The notes under the pieces are model-generated. The model had not been told where the DNA came from, made no database searches, and saw only the letters and a program-made list of their open reading frames with translations. The position numbers and the translations under genes were made by a program. Below are positions 9,750-19,572 of a DNA stretch of 64,000 bases, piece by piece. Origin of the DNA: Enterobacter cloacae (lineage in GTDB: Bacteria; Pseudomonadota; Gammaproteobacteria; Enterobacterales; Enterobacteriaceae); NCBI RefSeq assembly GCF_013375935.1, contig NZ_CP056117.1:682001-746000 (forward strand). Reading direction: 5' to 3'. Position 1 is the stretch's first letter. The number at the start of each line of letters is the position of its first letter.

Positions 9750-10517
9750 ATGACGTTACGAACTGAAAATCTGTCCCTCCGCTACGGCACGCAAACGGTG
9801 CTCGACGGGCTATCTCTTACGCTGCCTGCGGGAAAGATCACCGCGCTGCTCGGCCCGAACGGCTGTGGAAAATCGACGCTCCTGAACTGCTTTTCCCGGC
9901 TGTTAACCCCTGAGTCCGGGACGATACTGCTTGATGAACAGCCTGTCGCAGGCATGACGGCCCGCCAGCTGGCTCGTCGTCTGGCCTTGCTGCCGCAACA
10001 CCATTTAACGCCCGAGGGGATCACCGTTCGGGAACTGGTCTCTTATGGCCGCAGCCCGTGGCTACCGCTATGGGGGCGTTTATCCGTTGAAGACAATGCC
10101 CGCGTTAACGTGGCCATGAGCCAGACCCAGACCCACGCTCTGGCTGACCGGCGGTTAACCGAACTGTCTGGCGGCCAGCGCCAGCGCGCGTTCCTGGCAA
10201 TGGTGCTGGCGCAGGATACCCCCGTCGTGCTGCTTGATGAGCCAACGACGTATCTGGACATTAATCATCAGGTTGAGCTGATGCGTCTGATGGGTGACCT
10301 CAGGACGCAGGGAAAAACGGTGGTCGCGGTGCTGCACGATTTAAATCAGGCAAGCCGCTACTGCGATTATCTGGTGGTGCTGGCAAGCGGACGCGTGATG
10401 GCGCAGGGTACGCCAGAGGAGGTGATGACCCCCGCGTTGCTGAAAGCCGTGTTTAACGTGGAGGCGGAAATCCATCCGGAGCCGGTATCGGGCAGGCCGA
10501 TGTGCGTGGTGGTGTAG
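9750..10517 (+). CDS. fecE: FecE, ferric citrate ABC transporter ATPase
   Basis: An ABC ATPase of 255 residues. Walker A is GPNGCGKS at 35-42, the signature is LSGGQ at 139-143, Walker B is VVLLDEP at 159-165, and a switch histidine lies in VLHD. It powers FecCD-mediated uptake from FecB. It is the last gene of the fec operon. No convincing terminator is visible in the 45 bp before the next gene on the other strand. Confidence 0.97.
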   Translation: MTLRTENLSLRYGTQTVLDGLSLTLPAGKITALLGPNGCGKSTLLNCFSRLLTPESGTILLDEQPVAGMTARQLARRLALLPQHHLTPEGITVRELVSYGRSPWLPLWGRLSVEDNARVNVAMSQTQTHALADRRLTELSGGQRQRAFLAMVLAQDTPVVLLDEPTTYLDINHQVELMRLMGDLRTQGKTVVAVLHDLNQASRYCDYLVVLASGRVMAQGTPEEVMTPALLKAVFNVEAEIHPEPVSGRPMCVVV

Positions 10518-10562
10518 TTTTTTACCGCCCGTAGCCGCGTTGGCCATCGCGTACTAACACAC

Positions 10563-11198
10563 CTACGCGCTAATCGGCAGCGGAAATTTACTGATAATCG
10601 CCAGTCGGTTCTGGTGGTGCTCTTCATCGCCCCAAAGCCAGTTCACCTGATCGCCTATATCACTGTCTTTCACAATCGGCCGCATTTCACAGGTGATCAT
10701 GTCGTACGCATACAAATGATGCCCACTGGCGATGGCATCATATAGACGCGATTGCCAGAAGCTCATACCATCTCGTGTCTGATGGCGGTCTGTAACAATG
10801 ACGTTGTATTTTTCCAGTAAATAGCGAGAAAACACTTTTCCTGGCAAATCGCGCAACACGCCACGGTGCGACGGTTTAGGCGAGCGCCATATCAGAATTT
10901 GCGTCACTGGCATGTAATTTAAAAATGCATCTTTCTGATAAATCACGCGATTGTAGTAAACAATCTCCTGCGTAATTTCATTGACCAGCGCCAGTTCAAA
11001 GTGCTCATTAGGAATATCAGCAATTCGATTTTCAGCTCTGACAAAATGATATCCCGGCGGGAATGGGCCAAAGCACAGTTCTTCATCCACTGACGCGCAA
11101 GGGGAAATTTCATTCAGCAACGCAGCGTTGTGGTTATCCACCGTGAGCATTGCGAATGTCTTCTGAACGTCTGCGGGATCAAAGAGTTGTTGTGGCAT
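10563..11198 (-). CDS. Hypothetical protein, unrecognised (211 residues)
   Basis: Not recognised. The protein is soluble, with no signal peptide or membrane segment. It is rich in aromatic and histidine residues in its second half (VTDRHQTRDGMSFWQSRLYD, then SGHHLYAYDM). An AGGAG ribosome site sits only 2 nt before the ATG at 11198. Base composition looks more AT-rich than the neighbours. It lies between fecE and ssb, where E. coli has nothing, so it probably arrived with or near the fec block. The intact frame over 211 codons and a plausible ribosome site argue that it is real. Confidence 0.75.
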   Translation of the reverse strand: MPQQLFDPADVQKTFAMLTVDNHNAALLNEISPCASVDEELCFGPFPPGYHFVRAENRIADIPNEHFELALVNEITQEIVYYNRVIYQKDAFLNYMPVTQILIWRSPKPSHRGVLRDLPGKVFSRYLLEKYNVIVTDRHQTRDGMSFWQSRLYDAIASGHHLYAYDMITCEMRPIVKDSDIGDQVNWLWGDEEHHQNRLAIISKFPLPISA

Positions 11199-11257
11199 AG
11201 CTCCTCGCGGATGATATGGGTCAGGTACCCAATATAACGTGATGAGTATTAAACAAG

Positions 11258-11284
11258 AAGCCCTGCAACAGCAGGGCTTTTTTT
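11258..11284. terminator. Rho-independent terminator downstream of ssb
   Basis: A 9-bp perfect stem AAGCCCTGC/GCAGGGCTT with a 4-nt loop. The T-run is strong on the plus strand. On the minus strand, where ssb ends, the tail is only CTTGTTT. It may act in both directions. Confidence 0.75.
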
Positions 11285-11298
11285 AGTGCTGAAGACAA

Positions 11299-11823
11299 TC
11301 AGAACGGGATGTCGTCGTCAAAATCCATTGGCGGTTCGTTAGACGGTGCCGGAGCAGACTGCTGCTGCGGACGAGACTGCGCACCGCCGCTGAACTGGTT
11401 GCCGCCCTGTGGCTGCTGAGGCTGGCCCCAGCCGCCCTGCTGCTGACCGCCACCCGCTGGTGCGCCGCCGCCCTGACGGCCACCCAGCATCTGCATGGTG
11501 CCGCCAACGTTGACCACCACTTCCGTGGTGTATTTTTCCTGACCGGATTGATCGGTCCATTTGCGGGTGCGCAGCTGGCCCTCAATGTAAACCTGAGAGC
11601 CTTTACGCAGATATTCACCGGCCACTTCTGCCAGCTTGCCAAACAGCACTACGCGGTGCCATTCGGTCTGCTCTTTCATTTCACCGGTCGCTTTATCACG
11701 CCAGGATTCGGAAGTAGCCAGCGTAATGTTGGCAACTGCGCCACCACTCGGCATGTAGCGTACTTCCGGGTCCTGGCCCAGATTACCGACGAGAATCACC
11801 TTGTTTACGCCTCTGCTGGCCAT
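11299..11823 (-). CDS. ssb: Single-stranded DNA-binding protein
   Basis: SSB of 174 residues, close to the 178 of E. coli. The OB-fold occupies about 1-112 ([29 protein letters not shown]), followed by a Gly/Gln/Pro-rich linker and the acidic tip MDFDDDIPF that recruits replication and repair proteins. It acts as a tetramer at forks and gaps. It is divergent from uvrA, with a LexA box in between, as in E. coli. Confidence 0.98.
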   Translation of the reverse strand: MASRGVNKVILVGNLGQDPEVRYMPSGGAVANITLATSESWRDKATGEMKEQTEWHRVVLFGKLAEVAGEYLRKGSQVYIEGQLRTRKWTDQSGQEKYTTEVVVNVGGTMQMLGGRQGGGAPAGGGQQQGGWGQPQQPQGGNQFSGGAQSRPQQQSAPAPSNEPPMDFDDDIPF

Positions 11824-11969
11824 GTTCGTGTCTCCTGAATACGTTTCTTAATAGTGTAAACGCGCGAGTGTACCATTTCCATGCGACACTTTGATAGTTG
11901 CGTAGCATGTTCCAGAGTTCTCTCGCGGACTCGACATTGTTACACAGACAATCAGAAAATGCATTCCAA

Positions 11970-11989
11970 TACTGTATATTCAAACAGGT
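11970..11989 (+). promoter_or_regulatory. LexA (SOS) box for uvrA, possibly shared with ssb
   Basis: TACTGTATATTCAAACAGGT matches the LexA operator pattern TACTGTATATATATACAGTA, with both CTGT and ACAG half-sites in place. It is about 85 bp before the uvrA start, the same arrangement as in E. coli. Confidence 0.9.
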
Positions 11990-12074
11990 CATTTTGTGTC
12001 ATAATTAGCCGTTTCTGACAGCCGTTTGTCCTTCAAACAAATCAGGCAATCCGTGTTCCAACCGGGAAAGGTGA

Positions 12075-14897
12075 ATGGATAAGATCGAAGTTCGGGGCGC
12101 CCGCACCCATAATCTCAAGAATATCAACCTCATAATCCCTCGCGACAAACTTATCGTCGTGACCGGGCTTTCGGGGTCTGGCAAATCCTCACTGGCTTTC
12201 GACACCTTGTATGCCGAAGGACAGCGTCGTTACGTTGAATCACTCTCGGCGTACGCGCGTCAGTTCCTGTCGCTGATGGAAAAACCGGATGTAGACCATA
12301 TTGAAGGGTTATCGCCTGCTATCTCCATTGAGCAGAAATCTACCTCGCATAACCCGCGCTCCACGGTCGGTACGATTACCGAAATCCATGACTACCTGCG
12401 TCTGCTGTATGCGCGCGTGGGCGAGCCGCGCTGTCCGGACCACGACGTCCCGCTGGCGGCGCAGACCGTAAGCCAGATGGTGGATAACGTGCTGTCGCAG
12501 CCGGAAGGCAAACGCCTGATGCTGCTTGCGCCAATTATTAAAGAGCGCAAGGGCGAGCACACCAAAACGCTGGAAAACCTGGCAAGCCAGGGCTATATCC
12601 GCGCCCGTATCGATGGCGAAGTGTGTGACCTGTCGGATCCGCCAAAGCTGGAGCTGCAAAAGAAACACACCATCGAAGTGGTGATTGACCGCTTTAAGGT
12701 GCGTGACGATCTGGCGACCCGTCTGGCGGAATCCTTTGAAACGGCGCTGGAGCTCTCCGGCGGCACGGCGGTGGTTTCCGACATGGACGACGCAAAAGCG
12801 GAAGAGCTGCTGTTCTCCGCTAACTTCGCCTGCCCGATTTGCGGCTACAGCATGCGCGAGCTGGAACCGCGCCTGTTCTCGTTCAACAACCCGGCGGGCG
12901 CATGCCCAACCTGTGACGGCCTGGGCGTGCAGCAGTACTTCGACCCGGACCGCGTGATCCAGAACCCGGAGCTGTCGCTGGCGGGCGGGGCCATTCGCGG
13001 CTGGGATAAGCGTAACTTCTACTACTTCCAGATGCTGAAATCGCTGGCAGAGCACTATAAGTTCGACGTCGAAGCCCCGTGGGCCAGCCTGAGCGCAACC
13101 GTGCACAAAGTGATCCTGTTCGGTTCCGGTAAAGAGAACATCGAGTTCAAGTACATGAACGATCGCGGCGATACCTCCGTGCGCCGTCACCCGTTCGAAG
13201 GGGTGCTGCACAACATGGAGCGCCGCTACAAAGAGACCGAATCCAGCGCGGTGCGCGAGGAGCTGGCGAAGTTCATCAGCAACCGCTCCTGCGCCACCTG
13301 CGAGGGCACGCGCCTGCGTCGCGAAGCGCGCCACGTGTTTGTGGAAAACACGGCGCTGCCGACCATCTCAGACATGAGCATCGGTCACGCGATGGACTTC
13401 TTCAACAACCTGAAGCTCTCCGGCCAGCGGGCGAAAATCGCCGAAAAAGTGCTGAAAGAGATCGGCGACCGTCTGAAGTTCCTCGTTAACGTCGGCCTGA
13501 ACTACCTGACGCTTTCCCGCTCCGCGGAGACCCTGTCCGGCGGTGAAGCCCAGCGTATTCGTCTGGCGAGCCAGATTGGCGCGGGCCTGGTCGGCGTGAT
13601 GTACGTGCTGGATGAGCCGTCTATCGGCCTGCACCAGCGCGATAACGAACGTCTGCTCGGCACGCTGGTTCACCTGCGCAACCTTGGCAACACGGTGATC
13701 GTGGTTGAGCACGACGAAGACGCAATTCGCGCCGCAGACCACGTGATTGACATCGGCCCGGGCGCTGGCGTGCACGGCGGCCAGGTGGTTGCGGAAGGAA
13801 CGCTGAAAGACATTATGGCGGTGCCGGAGTCGCTGACCGGTCAGTACATGAGCGGAAAGCGCAAGATTGAAGTGCCGAAACAGCGCGTGGCAGCGAACCC
13901 GGAAAAAGTGCTGAAGCTAACCGGGGCGCGCGGCAACAACCTGAAAGACGTGACCCTGACGCTGCCCGTCGGGCTGTTCACCTGTATTACCGGCGTGTCC
14001 GGTTCCGGTAAATCGACGCTGATCAACGATACGCTGTTCCCGATTGCGCAGACGGCGCTGAACGGCGCGACGCTGGCCGAACCTGCGCCGTACCGCGACA
14101 TTCAGGGGCTGGAGCATTTCGATAAGGTTATCGATATCGACCAGAGCCCGATTGGCCGCACGCCGCGCTCCAACCCGGCGACCTATACCGGCGTCTTTAC
14201 GCCCGTACGTGAACTGTTTGCCGGCGTGCCGGAAGCGCGCTCGCGCGGGTATACGCCAGGACGCTTCAGCTTTAACGTGCGCGGCGGCCGCTGTGAAGCG
14301 TGCCAGGGCGACGGCGTGATCAAGGTTGAAATGCACTTCCTGCCGGATATCTACGTGCCGTGCGACCAGTGCAAAGGCAAGCGCTATAACCGCGAAACGC
14401 TGGAGATTAAGTACAAAGGCAAGACCATTCACGAGGTGCTGGATATGACCATCGAAGAGGCGCGCGAGTTCTTTGACGCCGTCCCTGCGCTGGCACGCAA
14501 GCTGCAAACGCTGATGGACGTAGGTCTGACCTATATTCGTCTGGGACAGTCTGCGACGACGCTGTCCGGCGGGGAAGCGCAGCGCGTAAAGCTGGCGCGT
14601 GAGCTGTCCAAACGCGGTACCGGTCAGACGCTGTATATTCTGGACGAGCCGACCACCGGCCTGCACTTTGCGGATATCCAGCAGCTGCTGGACGTGCTGC
14701 ACCAGCTGCGCGATCAGGGCAACACTATCGTGGTCATTGAGCACAACCTGGACGTGATTAAAACCGCGGACTGGATTGTCGATCTCGGCCCGGAAGGCGG
14801 CAGCGGCGGCGGTGAAATCCTCGTCTCCGGTACGCCAGAGACCGTTGCAGAGTGCGAAGCCTCGCACACCGCGCGCTTCCTCAAACCACTGCTGTAA
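12075..14897 (+). CDS. uvrA: UvrA, excinuclease ABC subunit A
   Basis: A damage-recognition ATPase of 940 residues, identical in length to E. coli UvrA. It has two ABC cassettes, each with a Walker A (GLSGSGKSS near 31; GVSGSGKST near 640) and a signature LSGGEAQR. Zinc-binding cysteine clusters are present (CPICGY near 253, and CEACQGDG with CDQCKGKR near 740-763). It loads UvrB at bulky lesions in nucleotide excision repair. The SOS box upstream indicates LexA control. Confidence 0.98.
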   Translation: MDKIEVRGARTHNLKNINLIIPRDKLIVVTGLSGSGKSSLAFDTLYAEGQRRYVESLSAYARQFLSLMEKPDVDHIEGLSPAISIEQKSTSHNPRSTVGTITEIHDYLRLLYARVGEPRCPDHDVPLAAQTVSQMVDNVLSQPEGKRLMLLAPIIKERKGEHTKTLENLASQGYIRARIDGEVCDLSDPPKLELQKKHTIEVVIDRFKVRDDLATRLAESFETALELSGGTAVVSDMDDAKAEELLFSANFACPICGYSMRELEPRLFSFNNPAGACPTCDGLGVQQYFDPDRVIQNPELSLAGGAIRGWDKRNFYYFQMLKSLAEHYKFDVEAPWASLSATVHKVILFGSGKENIEFKYMNDRGDTSVRRHPFEGVLHNMERRYKETESSAVREELAKFISNRSCATCEGTRLRREARHVFVENTALPTISDMSIGHAMDFFNNLKLSGQRAKIAEKVLKEIGDRLKFLVNVGLNYLTLSRSAETLSGGEAQRIRLASQIGAGLVGVMYVLDEPSIGLHQRDNERLLGTLVHLRNLGNTVIVVEHDEDAIRAADHVIDIGPGAGVHGGQVVAEGTLKDIMAVPESLTGQYMSGKRKIEVPKQRVAANPEKVLKLTGARGNNLKDVTLTLPVGLFTCITGVSGSGKSTLINDTLFPIAQTALNGATLAEPAPYRDIQGLEHFDKVIDIDQSPIGRTPRSNPATYTGVFTPVRELFAGVPEARSRGYTPGRFSFNVRGGRCEACQGDGVIKVEMHFLPDIYVPCDQCKGKRYNRETLEIKYKGKTIHEVLDMTIEEAREFFDAVPALARKLQTLMDVGLTYIRLGQSATTLSGGEAQRVKLARELSKRGTGQTLYILDEPTTGLHFADIQQLLDVLHQLRDQGNTIVVIEHNLDVIKTADWIVDLGPEGGSGGGEILVSGTPETVAECEASHTARFLKPLL

Positions 14898-14900
14898 TCG

Positions 14901-15257
14901 TCACACGGAGAGCTGCTGTCGAATTGTTTCCGGCAGCAGCTCAACCGCCTGTTGATACGACGCGTCTACCAGATAGTAAATCTGCGATCCCGGCAGCGAG
15001 CCGTCGAGAAACACCGTACTCCAGTGCGCTTTGTTCAGATGCTTGCTTGGCCTGACGTCATCGTGCTGCTGGCGCAGTAAATCGGCCAGTTCCGGGCTGG
15101 TTTTCAGCGACGCCGCAGGACGTCCCTCCACCTCTTTCACCATCGCGAACAGCACGTCACCCACTTTGATCTGCGTGGCTTTCCAGTCGCTGTGAACGCT
15201 TTGTTCCGCGCCAGGCTTGCTCATGCAGTACTGAAGTATCTCCGAAATTGTCATCAT
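14901..15257 (-). CDS. yjbR: YjbR, MmcQ/YjbR family protein
   Basis: A protein of 118 residues, close to E. coli YjbR along its length, with the DUF419 (MmcQ/YjbR) fold often described as DNA-binding-like. No catalytic residues can be named. Two ATG codons stand in tandem (15257 and 15254); the first overlaps the yjbQ stop by one base and the second fits the E. coli start. It is translationally coupled to yjbQ and convergent with uvrA, only 3 bp away. Confidence 0.92.
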   Translation of the reverse strand: MMTISEILQYCMSKPGAEQSVHSDWKATQIKVGDVLFAMVKEVEGRPAASLKTSPELADLLRQQHDDVRPSKHLNKAHWSTVFLDGSLPGSQIYYLVDASYQQAVELLPETIRQQLSV

Positions 15258-15673
15258 TATTCCCCTTGTAGCGTTGCGATAATTTTACGCGAACCACCGT
15301 GAATGCGATGCTCTCCCAGCCAGATCCCCTGCCAGGTACCCAAAAGCAGGCGTCCATTGTGGACCGGCAGCATCAGCGAGACGCCCAGCAAAGAGGATTT
15401 GATATGCGAAGGCATATCGTCCGCCCCCTCGTAATCATGCTCATACGGAGCGTTATCCGGAACGCTTTTCAGGAAATGTCTTTCCATATCGGACCGGACG
15501 GTGGGATCGCAATTTTCATTCAGCGTGAGAGAAGCTGAGGTGTGCTGAAGCAGCAGATGCAGTAAACCCGTTTTAACGCGCGACAGGTCGCGGATTTGAC
15601 CGATGACTTCGTCCGTCACAAGGTGAAATCCGCGTGGTTTTGCGCTTAGGGTCAGGGTCTGTTGATACCACAT
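15257..15673 (-). CDS. yjbQ: YjbQ, UPF0047 family (thiamin phosphate synthase-like) protein
   Basis: A protein of 138 residues of the UPF0047/YjbQ family. The family signature is seen in [17 protein letters not shown] and in [12 protein letters not shown] near the C-terminus, with histidines that could bind a ligand. E. coli YjbQ has weak thiamin phosphate synthase activity, but its real role is unsettled. It overlaps yjbR and is probably co-transcribed with it. Confidence 0.92.
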   Translation of the reverse strand: MWYQQTLTLSAKPRGFHLVTDEVIGQIRDLSRVKTGLLHLLLQHTSASLTLNENCDPTVRSDMERHFLKSVPDNAPYEHDYEGADDMPSHIKSSLLGVSLMLPVHNGRLLLGTWQGIWLGEHRIHGGSRKIIATLQGE

Positions 15674-15784
15674 GTGCTGCTCCGTGTTGAAAGATGAATC
15701 TTTCTAAGTGTGCAGCAAGAAAGCGAAAGGTAAAACCCGCGCGGCGAGATTTGCTTAAAAAAGAATCAACCCGCCGCTAACGCA

Positions 15785-16498
15785 TCAATATTCGGAGTTA
15801 ACGATCACCTCTTCGCCAAATTTTCCGGCCATTGGCAGCGGCCGGTAGGTCGAGTTCGAGGCGCGTAACACCCGGATGCCTCTGGCTCCCACGTCGTGCG
15901 CCGCAGTGATGTCGTTATCCGAATCGCCGTAGAACACCCTGATGTTTTTCTTTTCCAGCCACTGGGTTTTGGTGTTTTGCCCTTCATGGTCACCGGCAAA
16001 GATGACCGGGTTCATGCTGGCAGCCGGGATCAGGAAATCATCCTGCAGCGTTTTCGATACGGTTTCGGTTTTGGTCTGGCTGCGCCCGGTTACAAAGTAG
16101 ATGCTGTCGCCGCGCTTTACGTGCATGGCGATAAGCGCGCGGGCAACCTCTTTCGGAATACTGAACTCATCCCAGCCGTTGTTCATCTTTTCCCAGAATT
16201 CCGGGTTTTTCAGATAGGCTTCGCTGCCCGGCGAATAAGTTTTTTTGCCGCGCCAGAAGCCGGGGCTGGAGAAGAGAACGGTGTCGTCAATGTCGAAGCC
16301 CACGGCCATCGGCGGCCGACCCGTCAGGCTGTTTTCAATTTGTGCCACAGAGACCCAGTGAATGGGCGCCTGTTCGGCAAGAATGGCGGCGGTGGTTCCG
16401 GTGTAAAGCGGCGTCGGTGCGGAGGCTCGCGCCACTACGGCGCTATTAAGCGAGAACAATAAGCAGGCGGCGCTGAGCGCCAGTGTGATCTTGCGCAT
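15785..16498 (-). CDS. aphA: AphA, periplasmic class B acid phosphatase
   Basis: A non-specific acid phosphatase/phosphotransferase of 237 residues. A signal peptide of about 25 residues is followed by the class B motif [11 protein letters not shown] (nucleophile D69, acid D71) and the second aspartate motif YGDSDNDI near 190. It acts in the periplasm on organic phosphomonoesters as a Mg-dependent tetramer. The length equals that of E. coli AphA. It lies alone between yjbQ and the intergenic repeat near tyrB. Confidence 0.96.
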   Translation of the reverse strand: MRKITLALSAACLLFSLNSAVVARASAPTPLYTGTTAAILAEQAPIHWVSVAQIENSLTGRPPMAVGFDIDDTVLFSSPGFWRGKKTYSPGSEAYLKNPEFWEKMNNGWDEFSIPKEVARALIAMHVKRGDSIYFVTGRSQTKTETVSKTLQDDFLIPAASMNPVIFAGDHEGQNTKTQWLEKKNIRVFYGDSDNDITAAHDVGARGIRVLRASNSTYRPLPMAGKFGEEVIVNSEY

Positions 16499-16604
16499 AT
16501 TTTCCCCTGAATTTTCAGCTTGTTATCGTTTTAATTTGAGTGGATGGTCAAAAAACTATCCGACCATAACCCCGACGGGAGGGGATGGAAAGGAGTTTTT
16601 ACTT

Positions 16605-16847
16605 ATGAAGCTGAATAAAAAGAAGAAGATCACAAAGCGGGACATCGACCTGAGCAGCCTGATGCCCTCACCCCGCCCCTCTCCAACCGGGAGAGAGGGG
16701 GTTAGTGAGTGCCTACATAACGGCGGCAAAGGCCTGCGCCACGCGCTGAACGTTGCTGGCGTTCAGCCCCGCCACGCACATGCGGCCGCTGGCGATCAGG
16801 TAGACGCCGAATTCTTCGCGCAGGCGATCGACCTGCGCAGCGCTTAG
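16605..16847 (+). CDS. Possible small lysine-rich ORF whose 3' part runs through a palindromic repeat
   Basis: An ATG at 16605 stands 9 nt after a strong AAAGGAG ribosome site. The first 19 codons read [19 protein letters not shown], a basic peptide unlike random sequence. The frame then enters the dispersed palindromic repeat at 16665 and continues antisense to the end of tyrB, so its C-terminal part is unlikely to be meaningful. It may be a small gene disrupted by the repeat, or chance. E. coli has the unrelated-looking yjbS in this gap. Confidence 0.3.
   Translation: MKLNKKKKITKRDIDLSSLMPSPRPSPTGREGVSECLHNGGKGLRHALNVAGVQPRHAHAAAGDQVDAEFFAQAIDLRSA
16665..16710. repeat. Dispersed palindromic repeat, copy 1
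   Basis: An imperfect palindrome with arms CCCTCACCCCGCCCCTCTCC and GGGAGAGAGGGGGTTAGTGAG. The same family recurs at 42331, 45517 and 62540. It follows the tyrB stop codon at once and could fold as a 3' stem-loop for the tyrB transcript. Confidence 0.75.
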
Positions 16848-17906
16848 CCCGGTGTAGCTGAACATCCCGCGCTGCTTGAGCAGATAGTCGAAGTTATGCC
16901 CCGGCACCGCCTCTTTCAGCACGTTAACCAGCTCCTGGCGCATCGACAGAATACGCTTACGCATCGCTTCCACTTCCGCAAGCCAGTTGGCTTTCAGCTG
17001 GTCATCGCCCAGTACGGTCGCCACCACCTGCGCGCCAAAATTCGGCGGGCTGGAGTAGATGCGGCGGACCGTCGCTTTAAGCTGGCCGAGCACGCGGCCT
17101 GCCGCCTCAGCATCGTCACACACCACGGAAAGGCCGCCAACGCGCTCGCCGTACAGTGAGAAGATTTTCGAGAAGGAGTTGCTGACCAGAGCAGGCAGAC
17201 CCGCGCTGGCGATAGCGCGAATGGCGTACGCGTCCTCCTTCATGCCCGCGCCAAAGCCCTGGTAGGCAATGTCGAGGAACGGGATCAGGTTTCGCGCCTT
17301 CAGCACTTCGATTACCGCATCCCACTGCGTATTCGTGAGATCGGCACCGGTCGGGTTATGGCAGCACGGGTGCAGCAGCACGATGCTGCGCTCCGGCAGG
17401 GTATTGAGTTTTTCAAGCAGCGCGTCAACGCGCACGCCGTTGGTTTCGCTGTCGAACCACGGATAGGTCGCGACCTTAAAGCCCGCGCCTTCAAAAATGG
17501 CCACGTGGTTTTCCCACGTCGGGTCGCTGACCCATACGCCGGAATCCGGGAAATATTTTTTCAGGAAATCGGCGCCCACCTTTAGCGCACCCGAGCCACC
17601 CAGCGTCTGGATAGTCGCCACGCGCTTTTGCGCGAGCACCGCGTGGTCCGCACCAAACAGCAGCGGCGCGATGGTATTGCGGTATGCGTTTAACCCTTCC
17701 ATCGGCAGATAAAGCGAAGCACCGTGCGGCGTGGCGTTAAGACGCGCTTCAGCTTCGGCAACGGCCTGTAGCTGAGGAATAATGCCGTCCTCGTTGTAAT
17801 AAAGACCGATGCTGAGGTTCACTTTATCGCTGCGAGGATCTTCTTTGAAACGCTCCATCAAGGAGAGGATAGGGTCGCCGGCGTAGGCGTCTACTTTCTG
17901 AAACAC
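16713..17906 (-). CDS. tyrB: TyrB, aromatic amino acid aminotransferase
   Basis: A PLP-dependent transaminase of 397 residues making tyrosine and phenylalanine (and leucine) with glutamate as donor. Family motifs are [31 protein letters not shown] and [17 protein letters not shown], the last holding the PLP lysine. The start is the GTG at 17906, preceded by GGAGAA; this gives exactly the E. coli length. No clear TyrR box (TGTAAA-N6-TTTACA) was found in the 72 bp upstream, although E. coli tyrB is TyrR-repressed. It follows nadR and pnuC on the same strand. Confidence 0.96.
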   Translation of the reverse strand: MFQKVDAYAGDPILSLMERFKEDPRSDKVNLSIGLYYNEDGIIPQLQAVAEAEARLNATPHGASLYLPMEGLNAYRNTIAPLLFGADHAVLAQKRVATIQTLGGSGALKVGADFLKKYFPDSGVWVSDPTWENHVAIFEGAGFKVATYPWFDSETNGVRVDALLEKLNTLPERSIVLLHPCCHNPTGADLTNTQWDAVIEVLKARNLIPFLDIAYQGFGAGMKEDAYAIRAIASAGLPALVSNSFSKIFSLYGERVGGLSVVCDDAEAAGRVLGQLKATVRRIYSSPPNFGAQVVATVLGDDQLKANWLAEVEAMRKRILSMRQELVNVLKEAVPGHNFDYLLKQRGMFSYTGLSAAQVDRLREEFGVYLIASGRMCVAGLNASNVQRVAQAFAAVM

Positions 17907-17978
17907 GCGATGTTCTCCGGATTTTTTTTGCGGCAGGGAATTCCACAATAAACCGGAAGCAGGAGAAGATCGAGAAGG

Positions 17979-18998
17979 TTATGAAAACCGTTTCTGTATA
18001 TGCCGACGAATTTGTTCGATACGCTCACAGGTCGACCCTGTGACGTGTAAATACGGGATATTTCGGCGCGCCAGTTCAGCGACATACCACGCCTGCTGCC
18101 TGTGGCGAAACGCCGCGCCTTGCCGGGTACCATCCTGTACAAATGGAAATTCATCGCCGCACAGTATAACCAGCGAATAGTCCCGCCGGGCTAAGTCGTG
18201 CAGCGCCTGAGGCGCCGAGCCATACTGGTCGAGCGTATAAAACAGCGTGGTTAAGGGCGACGTATCGCAGATCAGATAAGGCGCCGTGCTGGCTGCTTCC
18301 TCACGCCGCACCTGCTCACGCGCAATATGCAGGAGATCGTCGCATTCCAGTACTCCGTTCTTTTCCTCCCAGTATTCGCGACCGAACTCAGCGACGCAGG
18401 GCGCGTTAAGCGCTGCTGCCAACGCCCGGGAAAGCGTGCTTTTGCCCGTCGATTCGCCGCCTAATAAGCAAATTCGAAAGACAAAACTCCGGTAAACCTC
18501 CGCCGGGAGCATCTCACGGTAGCGATGAACATCGGAGCGAATAAGCGTGCCTGAGGGCGCATCAGGGCCCTCCGGGCGCTGAAGCCGCACGTGCGTAACC
18601 GGGGATCCGAAACGCTGGCTTAACACACCCGCAAAACCGTCCCCATAGTCTTCTGCGGTGAATACCGCCTGCGGCTGACAGTGCAGAACGTCTTCACACA
18701 GCGTGGCAACGTAATGACGATGGAGATCGTCGTCAGCGTCATTCGGTGGCGGTGGCGGTGGCGCAATATCGTGGGTCGCCATCACCCGCTCAGACAGCAC
18801 AAGGTGGCGGCACTGAGGGAAACGCGTCCGTAACCAGTGAAGCCGCTTTTCTGGCTCGTAGCCCGGTATTTCAGGCGACGAATAGCTGATGATAACGACC
18901 GTATCGCACTGCGCGAGCGCTGCATGGATAAGCGCTTCATGGCCTAAATGTAAAGGTGCAAATTTGCCCACGACCAGGCCGGTTGGGTAACGCTTCAT
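17979..18998 (-). CDS. NadR-like bifunctional NMN adenylyltransferase / ribosylnicotinamide kinase lacking the repressor domain
   Basis: A protein of 339 residues with two domains. The N-terminal nucleotidyltransferase has the HxGH motif (H17-L-G-H20 in KFAPLHLGH) and a PSGTLIRSD motif near 148. The C-terminal kinase has Walker A GGESTGKST at 180-188. The domain order is that of NadR, but the DNA-binding helix-turn-helix of E. coli NadR (about 410 residues) is absent, so it should be catalytic only: ribosylnicotinamide to NMN to NAD. A run of six prolines (80-85) sits in a linker. It overlaps pnuC by 4 bp, so uptake and phosphorylation are coupled. Confidence 0.88.
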   Translation of the reverse strand: MKRYPTGLVVGKFAPLHLGHEALIHAALAQCDTVVIISYSSPEIPGYEPEKRLHWLRTRFPQCRHLVLSERVMATHDIAPPPPPPNDADDDLHRHYVATLCEDVLHCQPQAVFTAEDYGDGFAGVLSQRFGSPVTHVRLQRPEGPDAPSGTLIRSDVHRYREMLPAEVYRSFVFRICLLGGESTGKSTLSRALAAALNAPCVAEFGREYWEEKNGVLECDDLLHIAREQVRREEAASTAPYLICDTSPLTTLFYTLDQYGSAPQALHDLARRDYSLVILCGDEFPFVQDGTRQGAAFRHRQQAWYVAELARRNIPYLHVTGSTCERIEQIRRHIQKRFS

Positions 18999-19552
18999 TG
19001 CGTACGGAGTTCCTTACGCCATTGATACAGTCCGTGCCAGGCATTACACCAAAACGCCAGGTATAAAACGGCCGTCAGATACAGCTCTCTCGTCGCATAC
19101 AGCGGAACTGCCAGCGTGTTTACTGCCAGCCACACGTACCAGTTTTCCAGGCGCCGTCCCATCAACATAAACTGAGCAAGGACGCTGAATGTTAAAATAA
19201 GGGAGTCCAGCCAGGGGGCCCAGGCATTGGTGTAGAGATGCAATATCAGTCCATACCCCGCCGCCACAATCGTGGCGCAGGCTAGCAAAATAGCAATATG
19301 CCCAGGCCTGGTTCGCCGTACAGGTAATACATCTCCACGGTGCCCTTTAAGCCAGTGTATCCACCCCGTTATGCTCGTGATGATGAAGAAGAGCTGTAGG
19401 GTGACATCGGCATAAAGCTGCACCGAATAGAAGACCCAGGCGTATAGCCCGCTGCCGAGAATGCCGATCCACCACGTATTGATATTGTTTCTGGCCGCCA
19501 GCCAGACGGAGAGCGCATAGGCCAGACAAGCAGCCATTTCAGATGGTGACAT
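18995..19552 (-). CDS. pnuC: PnuC-family nicotinamide riboside transporter
   Basis: A membrane protein of 185 residues with about seven helices. PnuC-type motifs are NINTWWIGILGSGLYAWVFY near 23-42 and LYADVTLQLFFIITSITGW near 46-65. PnuC carries nicotinamide riboside by facilitated diffusion, trapped by phosphorylation; the NadR-like kinase encoded next door would do this. It is shorter than E. coli PnuC (239). It lies 20 bp after alr on the same strand and is probably co-transcribed with dnaB-alr. Confidence 0.85.
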   Translation of the reverse strand: MSPSEMAACLAYALSVWLAARNNINTWWIGILGSGLYAWVFYSVQLYADVTLQLFFIITSITGWIHWLKGHRGDVLPVRRTRPGHIAILLACATIVAAGYGLILHLYTNAWAPWLDSLILTFSVLAQFMLMGRRLENWYVWLAVNTLAVPLYATRELYLTAVLYLAFWCNAWHGLYQWRKELRTQ

Positions 19553-19572
19553 ATCCCTTCCCGGACAATGTG

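Noticed and set aside
17907-17978. TyrR box for tyrB
   Set aside because: No TGTAAA-N6-TTTACA-like palindrome could be found in the short upstream gap.
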